Shown here: piece after piece, positions 34,656 to 40,612 of the stretch
Numbering within the stretch: the stretch's first letter is position 1
Layout of the letters: the number at the start of each line of letters is the position of its first letter
Assembly: GCF_009826935.1 (NCBI RefSeq)
Contig: NZ_WUMN01000006.1
Location: forward strand, 158,212 to 222,211
Source of the DNA: Flavobacterium sp. Sd200
GTDB lineage: Bacteria; Bacteroidota; Bacteroidia; Flavobacteriales; Flavobacteriaceae
Length of the DNA: 64,000 bases
Direction: 5' to 3'
Notes under the pieces: generated by a model
The model's database searches: none
Seen by the model: only the letters and a program-made list of their open reading frames with translations
What the model was told of the DNA's origin: nothing
Translations under genes and position numbers: made by a program

Positions 34656-34688
34656 TTCGTCGAACGGCAATCGAATGGGTACGAATGG
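34656..34688 (-). promoter_or_regulatory. three phased LytTR/AlgR-like boxes upstream of receiver gene 2
   Basis: On the + strand TCGAACGG (34660), TCGAATGG (34671) and ACGAATGG (34681) are spaced 11 and 10 bp, one helical turn each. On the transcribed orientation they read CCGTTCGA, CCATTCGA and CCATTCGT, close to the AlgR-type CCGTTCGTC box. They lie 51 bp upstream of the -7 box. Confidence 0.6.
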
Positions 34689-34715
34689 TATTCATCGATT
34701 CATTTTTAAACAAAA

Positions 34716-34743
34716 AGCCCCGCCAGTATAAACCGGCAGGGCT
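34716..34743 (-). terminator. terminator of the H-NOX/LytTR operon
   Basis: On the minus strand AGCCCTGCC and GGCGGGGCT form a stem with one mismatch, followed by five T, 23 bp after the LytTR gene. Confidence 0.8.
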
Positions 34744-34766
34744 GTTAATGTATGTTATTAGCCATT

Positions 34767-35516
34767 TTAAAGCATGTTAAGACGTTTCATGAGCTCGGGC
34801 CTGTTGGCGCGGCTAACAGGTATTACATCTTTGCCTATAAGCACGCTGTTATCTTCTATATCTACAATCTTTTTGGTGTTGATAATGTAGGTGCGGTGCA
34901 CTTTTAAAAACAGCGACGCAGGCAGTTTTTCCTCTATCTTTTTCAGGGTAGAGTGCACTATGTAGTTTTTCTGTTCGGTTTTTATATGAATGTAGTCTCC
35001 TTTGGCTTCTACCACATTTACCGATGCTATGTCTATTTTAATGAGCCTACGGTCTATGTTTACATAAAACTCTGTAGCGGTATCCTGCGGCTTGGCAGTT
35101 TCGGCCTCTGTCTGTACAGGGGAATGAACCGGAACAGCCGCCGGGACTGCAACGTCTAAAGAGCGGTGTGCCTTGGCCTTACGCACTGCGCGTAAAAAAC
35201 GTTCTTCGGTAATAGGTTTAACTATATAGTCTACAATACAATCATACTCAAAAGCATCGGTAGCAAAGTTTTTATCAGATGTTATCAGTATAACCGCCGG
35301 AGGGTTTTTAATGGTTTGTATAAAATCGAACCCTGTAAAATCGGGCATGTGTATATCTAGAAAAATAAGGTCTACCGGGCTGTCCTGGTTTAAAAATTTA
35401 ATGGCCGAAATGGCATTGCTAAATTCCTGAGCCAGTACAAGCTCGCTGTCTTTAGATATCATTTGGGCTATAATTGCCCTTGCCATTGCCTCGTCGTCTA
35501 TAATAATACAGTTCAT
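34767..35516 (-). CDS. LytTR-family response regulator
   Basis: From the ATG at 35516 the protein has 249 residues: a receiver with DDE at 7-9, phosphoacceptor D54 (FLDIHMPDF), Lys in ITSDKNF and VDYIVKPI, a Pro/Ala-rich linker near 125-155, then a LytTR DNA-binding domain (NVVEAKGDYIHIKTEQ, LKKIEEKLPASLFLKVHRTY, PVSRANRPELM). It should bind LytTR-type direct repeats such as those found upstream of both single-domain receiver genes. An earlier ATG at 35579 would overlap the Hpt gene by 47 bp. It is the last gene of the H-NOX operon. Confidence 0.94.
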   Translation of the reverse strand: MNCIIIDDEAMARAIIAQMISKDSELVLAQEFSNAISAIKFLNQDSPVDLIFLDIHMPDFTGFDFIQTIKNPPAVILITSDKNFATDAFEYDCIVDYIVKPITEERFLRAVRKAKAHRSLDVAVPAAVPVHSPVQTEAETAKPQDTATEFYVNIDRRLIKIDIASVNVVEAKGDYIHIKTEQKNYIVHSTLKKIEEKLPASLFLKVHRTYIINTKKIVDIEDNSVLIGKDVIPVSRANRPELMKRLNML

Positions 35517-35532
35517 AATGCCGGTTTGTGTT

Positions 35533-35850
35533 TTATAAAGATGCTGCAAAGTTTTGCATAGCCTGTAAAAGCCCATCAAACTCTTCTGCCTGTTGGGTAT
35601 TGTTTTCTTTTAAGCTATTTTCAAATGATTCAGCAAGGTAATAACTTTTTTCCATTCCCATAACACTAATTTTATGCTTTAGCTTGTGCACGTTGTTAGC
35701 TGCGGCTAAGTAGTTTTGAGAGGCAAGGTTACTTTTGTATTCTGCTATTTCTGCCGGAAGTTCGTTTTTTATAACAGCAATAAGCTTTGCACGGAAAGCA
35801 TCATCGTCTCCGGCAAGGTCATTTATATAGTTTAAGTTAGGCTGTTCCAT
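35533..35850 (-). CDS. Hpt domain phosphotransfer protein
   Basis: The 105-residue all-helical protein carries NNVHKLKHKISVMGM, the Hpt phosphorylation helix, with His55 as the phosphorylated residue. It would shuttle phosphate between the sensor kinase and receiver proteins encoded on either side. It lies 16 bp upstream of the LytTR gene and 64 bp downstream of the kinase gene, with an internal promoter at 35880-35887. Confidence 0.88.
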   Translation of the reverse strand: MEQPNLNYINDLAGDDDAFRAKLIAVIKNELPAEIAEYKSNLASQNYLAAANNVHKLKHKISVMGMEKSYYLAESFENSLKENNTQQAEEFDGLLQAMQNFAASL

Positions 35851-35879
35851 ATGGGGTGTAAAAGTAAAATTTTTTGCAC

Positions 35880-35887
35880 CAAATATA
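35880..35887 (-). promoter_or_regulatory. internal -7 box (TATATTTG) before hpt-lytTR
   Basis: The minus strand reads TATATTTG between the kinase stop and the Hpt ATG; the start would be about 22 nt before the ATG. It may allow Hpt and LytTR to be made without the sensor. Confidence 0.5.
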
Positions 35888-35914
35888 GTAAACCTATGGT
35901 ATGAAAGTTATCGG

Positions 35915-37837
35915 TTATTTTGGTAATTGGACGTAAAAAGTTGTGCCCGTACCTTTTTCGCTTTCTATCCAGATCTTTCCTTTGTAATTGTCTATGATCT
36001 TTTTAACTATAGAAAGCCCCAAACCTGTAGCTTTTTCATTCTTGGCAAGCGACTGGAATATTTTAAAAACTTTTTCGTGGTTTTCTTTGGCAATACCCAT
36101 ACCGTTGTCTTTTACATAAAAAACAAAGCATTTTTTCTCTTCTTTACATCCTACTTCTACATAGCCCTGTGGCTTATCTATGTAGTTTACAGCATTGCTG
36201 ATGAGGTTTTGAAACAATTGCTGTGTCCTGAAACGGTCTGCGCGTATAACCGGCAACTGCCCTGTTACGCTTACCTGAATATGCGACGGTATGTGTATAA
36301 TGTTGATAATGTTTGCAATGATCTCATGCGTATCAACATTTTCTTTAGCAATGTCGGTTTTGTCTATTTTAGAATAGGTAAGCACACCCTGTATAAGGTG
36401 TTCCATTTTTTCGAGCTTGTTGTCTATCATAGCAAAATACTGGATAGAGGTTTCTGCCAGCCTGCCCTCGTTCTCCTCCTTTATCCAGGCCATGAGCGAG
36501 TTGATGCTTCGCAACGGCGATTTAAGGTCGTGCGATACTATTTGGGCATAGTCTTCAAGCTCTTTATTGCTCTTTTCAAGGCTCTCTAGAAGCTCCTGTT
36601 TTTGGCGTTCTAACTGTTTCCTGTTAGTAATGTTCTCTATAATGGCAAAAAAGCGGCTGTAGTCTCCGTTGCTGTCATATAAAGCCTGTCCCTGTATGTT
36701 TACCCAGTATTTTTTTCCTGCTTTGTTATAGTGTATCAGTTCGCAGCTGTAAGGTTCGCCTTTACTAACCTGGTCAGATACATATTGAAGGGTTTCCTTG
36801 CTGGTTTCGGGTCCATGCAGCAATGCCACCGGATCCTGGCCTATAAGCTCTGCATTGCTGTAGCCGCTTAAGGCATTAAAGCTTGGGTTTACCCACTCGA
36901 TCTTACCTTCTTTATCGCAAATAAGCACGGCATTCATGTTTTTTTGCGCAATTAAAGAAAGTAGTTTGAGTTGTTCTTCCTGTTCTTTTTCTTCAGTTTT
37001 GTCCTGTACCATGGCAAAGTACTGTGTAACATTGCCCTCCTGGTCATATATGGGTTGCCCCTGTGTGCGTGTCCAAAAATAGCCACCGTCTTTAGTGCCG
37101 TGTGCTATTTCCACATCAAACGATTCGCCTCTGTAAAAATGTCCAACCATTTCATTTAGCGCATCATCATCAGTAAGTGCCGTGCGGCCTATTTCTACCG
37201 GGGTTTTGCCAATAATTTCCTGTTTGCTAAAGCCTGTCAGTTTTACATAAGCATCATTACACCAAAATATCTCTGCATTAGGATGTGTAAAAACTATGGC
37301 ATTATCATTAGCACTTGCTACCAGCGAAAGGCGGTTAAGCTCTTCTCTGTCGCGTTTTAATTCTTCTTTTTGGTCGGTATTAATTTTTAGCTGTTCTTTT
37401 AGCTCCAGTGTGGTTAGTTCCTGCTTCCTTAAAATTTGGAGGAGGTCTAGCTGAGGGTCGTAGTTGGCAAAGTCAAAAATAGTAAGATTGCGCTGTTTTA
37501 CCTCTTCTACAGAAAAAAGCCATGGCGATCCGACAAACAAAAAGTTGTCACCCATGGTTTCAAATTGTCCGCGCAGCACAATATCTTCGTGATTATTGCA
37601 CTGTAAAATGGTAAGCTGGTTAAGTATTTCTGATAACGAAGCAGCTGTGAAAGCATCTACAAAAGGGCGTTTTATAAAAAAATGCCCTGTAAAATTCTCT
37701 CCTGCCTGTAATGACGGATAAAATTTTGCCACACTTTTGCCCTGAGACAACACCGTTAGGTTTTGATCGAGCAAAATGTAAAAGGGAAAAACCTGGCTAA
37801 AATTGTCTTCGTTAAAAGTAAACTTAAAATCACCCAT
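35915..37837 (-). CDS. sensor histidine kinase: HNOBA-like domain, two PAS domains, HisKA/HATPase
   Basis: The 640-residue kinase has no membrane segment. Residues 1-about 145 (FPFYILLDQNLTVLSQGKS, RGQFETMGDNFLFVGSPWL, FDFANYDPQLDLL) resemble the HNOBA domain that accompanies H-NOX in guanylate cyclases. A short coiled coil, two PAS/PAC modules (about 165-285 and 290-410), and a second coil lead to HisKA with phosphoacceptor His near 434 (SHDLKSPL) and HATPase motifs N (LFQNLISNAVNYI), G1 (VKDNGMGI), G2 (ATGLGLSIVKK). No receiver is fused. It is 4 bp from the H-NOX gene, which strongly suggests that H-NOX controls it. Confidence 0.93.
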   Translation of the reverse strand: MGDFKFTFNEDNFSQVFPFYILLDQNLTVLSQGKSVAKFYPSLQAGENFTGHFFIKRPFVDAFTAASLSEILNQLTILQCNNHEDIVLRGQFETMGDNFLFVGSPWLFSVEEVKQRNLTIFDFANYDPQLDLLQILRKQELTTLELKEQLKINTDQKEELKRDREELNRLSLVASANDNAIVFTHPNAEIFWCNDAYVKLTGFSKQEIIGKTPVEIGRTALTDDDALNEMVGHFYRGESFDVEIAHGTKDGGYFWTRTQGQPIYDQEGNVTQYFAMVQDKTEEKEQEEQLKLLSLIAQKNMNAVLICDKEGKIEWVNPSFNALSGYSNAELIGQDPVALLHGPETSKETLQYVSDQVSKGEPYSCELIHYNKAGKKYWVNIQGQALYDSNGDYSRFFAIIENITNRKQLERQKQELLESLEKSNKELEDYAQIVSHDLKSPLRSINSLMAWIKEENEGRLAETSIQYFAMIDNKLEKMEHLIQGVLTYSKIDKTDIAKENVDTHEIIANIINIIHIPSHIQVSVTGQLPVIRADRFRTQQLFQNLISNAVNYIDKPQGYVEVGCKEEKKCFVFYVKDNGMGIAKENHEKVFKIFQSLAKNEKATGLGLSIVKKIIDNYKGKIWIESEKGTGTTFYVQLPK

Positions 37838-37841
37838 ATAG

Positions 37842-38384
37842 CTACCAGCTTATTTTAAATATATCCTGTTGCCTGCCGTTAGTAACAGACTCTAAAAACG
37901 TAACAGTTGCCTGTGGCTCATTAAATAATTTTGTAAGCCCTATAAGGTAGCCTTTTATAAATGGCGAAATGCCCTTTGTTTGAGACACATAGTGCATATG
38001 CAGGCTGTCGTCTTCTACGTGGCTTACCTTAAACTGCGGAGCATTTAACTCCGGGTATATCATGGCGATCCTGTTATGAAAATTGGGTAAATTTACAAGA
38101 TAATCTTTTAAGGTGTCTCCTCTTGAGTCTATAAAACTGTTAAACTTTGTGCTTGTGGTGTATATAACGTTCTCTCCTAATTCCTGGAGCACCACATTGG
38201 CATCAAGGTTCATTTCGTTTGCGGTTGCCTGGGCAATTTTGTAGGCAACAGTGTCGCTATAAACGTTGTCTGTAAGCGAAAAATCAATATCAACACCGCT
38301 ATCCTGCTTTATAACGTCCCATTTTTCCTGGCCAAAATTTGCTAAAGCATAATCCTGTATTGCCACATTAATAATTCCGTACAT
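37842..38384 (-). CDS. H-NOX (heme NO-binding) domain protein
   Basis: The 180-residue protein is a stand-alone H-NOX: N-terminal MYGIINVAIQDYALANFGQE, proximal heme ligand His103 in NLPNFHNRIAMIYPELNAP, and the distal HYVSQTKGI. In bacterial H-NOX proteins the latter is the YxSxR heme-propionate motif; here it reads Y132-x-S134-x-T136, so the conserved Arg is replaced. H-NOX proteins bind NO through ferrous heme and regulate a partner kinase. It lies 18 bp after a receiver gene and 4 bp before the HNOBA-like kinase. Confidence 0.92.
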   Translation of the reverse strand: MYGIINVAIQDYALANFGQEKWDVIKQDSGVDIDFSLTDNVYSDTVAYKIAQATANEMNLDANVVLQELGENVIYTTSTKFNSFIDSRGDTLKDYLVNLPNFHNRIAMIYPELNAPQFKVSHVEDDSLHMHYVSQTKGISPFIKGYLIGLTKLFNEPQATVTFLESVTNGRQQDIFKISW

Positions 38385-38402
38385 TGGTAAAGGGTGTTAT
38401 TT

Positions 38403-38816
38403 TTATTGCGATATCAACTCATTAGTACTCCAGTATTCTATAAGTTTTTTTATACGGGTAACATAGTCTTCATACTTTAGCGGCTTTATAATATAGCCGG
38501 CAATGCCCAGCCTGTAGCACTCCATTACATCTTTATGGTTGTTAGATGTTGTAAGTATTATGGCCGGTATATATTTTAGTACGTCGTCTTCTTTTAAAAT
38601 GCCTAAAAATTCTATTCCGTTTATTTTTGGCATGTTAAGGTCGAGTATAATAATATCAGGAATAATCTCCCTGTCTTTTAGTACTTCTATGGCTTCTTCG
38701 CCGTTATTTGCCTCAACAATTTTATGGCTTAATTCCATAGATGCAAGAACCCTGTTGAATTTCATTACTTCAATAGCGTCGTCTTCAATCAATAATATAT
38801 TAAGCGGTTTTGGCAT
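38403..38816 (-). CDS. single-domain response regulator 1
   Basis: The 137-residue CheY-like receiver has E11-D12-D13, phosphoacceptor D59 (ILDLNMPKING), LTTSNNHKD and YIIKPLKY. It is paralogous to the receiver at 34159-34572. It is the first gene of a five-gene operon (receiver, H-NOX, kinase, Hpt, LytTR). The promoter has the same layout of -7 box and LytTR-like boxes as its paralogue. Confidence 0.95.
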   Translation of the reverse strand: MPKPLNILLIEDDAIEVMKFNRVLASMELSHKIVEANNGEEAIEVLKDREIIPDIIILDLNMPKINGIEFLGILKEDDVLKYIPAIILTTSNNHKDVMECYRLGIAGYIIKPLKYEDYVTRIKKLIEYWSTNELISQ

Positions 38817-38847
38817 TTACTGTATAGATATGGATGTGTTTTATATA

Positions 38848-38855
38848 CAAAATTA
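38848..38855 (-). promoter_or_regulatory. -7 box (TAATTTTG) of the H-NOX operon
   Basis: The minus strand reads TAATTTTG, 31 bp before the ATG of receiver gene 1. No good -33 element is visible. Confidence 0.55.
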
Positions 38856-38906
38856 GTAGGCTAATCGAGTTTTTGACTGTGTTTTTCGTTTAAGGGTATA
38901 ATTACG

Positions 38907-38978
38907 TTCGGTAAATGACGCTTAAGTGTCGACGAATGGTTTTTTGTAGGTTAAAATCTATTAAGTGTCGGTAAACGG
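38907..38978 (-). promoter_or_regulatory. three LytTR/AlgR-like boxes upstream of the H-NOX operon
   Basis: On the + strand TTCGGTAAATGA (38907), GTCGACGAATGG (38928) and GTCGGTAAACGG (38967) share KTCGNYRAAYGR. The last two are part of an 18-bp direct repeat starting TTAAGTGTCG (38922 and 38961). Read in the transcribed direction they are CCATTCGTCG- and CCGTTTACCG-type. The nearest box is 52 bp upstream of the -7 box. Confidence 0.6.
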
Positions 38979-39169
38979 ATGTTTGTGCCATAAAATGTTT
39001 GTACAGTATTTGCGTTTAATAATCAGTAAGTTGATAAAAATACTGCTGTAATCAAATAGTATTTGGTAAGTTTTAACATACAATTGCAGTTTGTCGATAC
39101 TAAATAGCAATTGGTCTATCAAAACAATGCAGTTGGCTAAAAATGCTAAATAGTGTTTTGTTACTGTCC

Positions 39170-39351
39170 TATATTTGCAGCATAATAACACTACGGTTGT
39201 TGTTTATATAATTTTATAACTATTTTAAAATATACACATTTACTACTGCTATTTTGGCATCGATTTTTCCCTTTTTTGGTCCCCTCCAAAATATACTGCT
39301 AACTCAAATTTAAATGCCATACAAAACCTGCCCAACCCCTAAGGCAGGTTT
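39170..39351 (+). ncRNA. candidate small RNA (promoter to terminator, no ORF)
   Basis: TATATTTG at 39170-39177 is a perfect -7 box on the + strand. About 165 bp downstream AAACCTGCC/GGCAGGTTT is followed by six T. Between them TATTTTGG (39250-39257) can pair with CCAAAATA (39286-39293). There is no reading frame of note. The terminator could instead simply serve dinB. Confidence 0.3.
39324..39351. terminator. bidirectional terminator at the end of dinB
   Basis: AAACCTGCC (39324-39332) pairs with GGCAGGTTT (39343-39351). Six T follow on +, four on the minus side. Confidence 0.85.
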
Positions 39352-39355
39352 TTTA

Positions 39356-40441
39356 TTAGAAGTCGAATTTTAACTGTACTGCAATAGTTTTGCGTTCGCC
39401 GGCCTCATTGTTTAGGTTAGATAACGATATTCCCAGCAGCCGCACAGAGTCTTTTGGTTTTTCCTGATACAGCAGTTCTTTTGCAGTTTCCAGCATCAAA
39501 CTCCTGTCTGATATAAAATAAGGGAGGGTTTTGCTTCGGGTTTGAATGCTAAAGTCAGAATATTTTATTTTTAGGGTTACTGTTTTGCCTGCAATTTTTT
39601 TCTTTTCCAGCCGTCTGTGAAGTTCGTTGGCAATACCTTCCAGCTTTTCGAGCATAAAAACTTCCGATACCAGGTTTTCATTAAACGTATGCTCTGTCCC
39701 TACAGATTTTACTGTTCTGTCCGACCGCACTTCGCTGTTGTGTATGCCCCGCACCACATAATAGTAAAAAGCACCTGCTTTGCCAAAATGCTCTGTTAGA
39801 TATTCTATTGTTTTTTGTTTTAGGTCTTTTCCGGTAAAAATTCCCAACTGATACATGCGCTCAGTAGTAACCTTGCCAACACCATAAAATTTGCCGATGG
39901 CAAGATCTTCAAGAAATGGAAGTACTTCGTCAGGGTTTACCGTTTTTTGCCCATTAGGTTTGTTGTAATCACTGGCAACCTTGGCAATAAATTTGTTTAT
40001 TGATATTCCTGCTGATGCCGTTAGCCCAGTTTCCTCTAATATGCGCTGCCTTATCTCTGAAGCAACAAGTGTGGCACTCGGGTTCCCTTTTTTGTTGTGT
40101 GTAACATCAAGATAAGCCTCGTCTAAAGACAGGGGTTCTACCTTATCGGTATATTCATAGAAAATCTCGCGGATTTTACGGGATATCTCAGTGTAACGGT
40201 CAAACCTAGGGCGCACAAAAATAAGCTCGGGGCAACGTTTTTTTGCAAGGTATCCGCTCATGGCACTGCGAACACCAAATTTGCGTGCCTCATAGCTTGC
40301 TGCTGCCACTACACCACGTGTTTCGCCACCACCCACGGCAAGAGCTTTGCCCCGCAATGCAGGGTTGTCCAGCTGCTCTACAGAGGCATAAAATGCATCC
40401 ATATCTACATGAATTATTTTGCGCAGTGCCGGTTGTTCCAT
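39356..40441 (-). CDS. dinB: DNA polymerase IV (Y family)
   Basis: The 361-residue protein has the Y-family catalytic motifs HVDMDAFYASVEQ and SLDEAYLDVT, YEARKFGVRSAM, the thumb HhH region (FYGVGKVTTERMYQLGI) and the little-finger domain. It performs error-prone translesion synthesis. It ends without an obvious beta-clamp QL[SD]LF box, although the tail AVQLKFDF contains a QLxF-like sequence that could serve. Monocistronic, with a terminator just after the stop. Confidence 0.96.
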   Translation of the reverse strand: MEQPALRKIIHVDMDAFYASVEQLDNPALRGKALAVGGGETRGVVAAASYEARKFGVRSAMSGYLAKKRCPELIFVRPRFDRYTEISRKIREIFYEYTDKVEPLSLDEAYLDVTHNKKGNPSATLVASEIRQRILEETGLTASAGISINKFIAKVASDYNKPNGQKTVNPDEVLPFLEDLAIGKFYGVGKVTTERMYQLGIFTGKDLKQKTIEYLTEHFGKAGAFYYYVVRGIHNSEVRSDRTVKSVGTEHTFNENLVSEVFMLEKLEGIANELHRRLEKKKIAGKTVTLKIKYSDFSIQTRSKTLPYFISDRSLMLETAKELLYQEKPKDSVRLLGISLSNLNNEAGERKTIAVQLKFDF

Positions 40442-40526
40442 ACTGTAAAATTAGCGCATTTTGGTTTTATAAATGCTGTTGTTTTAAAGAGCATTACTAT
40501 TGTTACACTATTTTAAGACATCATCA

Positions 40527-40544
40527 AACTAAAACGTTTTAGTT
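40527..40544. promoter_or_regulatory. 18-bp perfect palindrome, LacI-type operator
   Basis: AACTAAAACGTTTTAGTT is an uninterrupted palindrome centred on CG, the form preferred by LacI/GalR regulators. It lies 15 bp upstream of the -33 box of the GH115 gene and could also affect dinB. Confidence 0.65.
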
Positions 40545-40559
40545 AAAACATGCTGTTAT

Positions 40560-40592
40560 TTTGTGCATTACAATCCCGTGCCTATATATTTG
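40560..40592 (+). promoter_or_regulatory. promoter of the GH115 gene
   Basis: TTTG (40560-40563), a 21-bp spacer, then TATATTTG (40585-40592). The start near 40599 precedes the ATG at 40613 by about 14 nt and excludes an upstream in-frame start at 40550. Confidence 0.75.
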
Positions 40593-40612
40593 CAACAATC
40601 AAAATAGTATCT

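Larger units (their letters stand above)
38817..39355. other. 539-bp non-coding region between the H-NOX operon and dinB
   Basis: No convincing coding sequence is present. The left third holds the H-NOX operon promoter and its LytTR-like boxes. The middle (39053-39160) has three degenerate direct repeats of YAAATAGYRNTTKG type at 39053, 39101 and 39147. The right part has a + strand -7 box at 39170 and a strong hairpin terminator at 39324-39351. Confidence 0.7.

Noticed and set aside
38961..39191. 76-codon minus-strand frame in the gap before dinB
   Set aside because: Low-complexity, crosses the LytTR-like boxes and direct repeats; no start signal.
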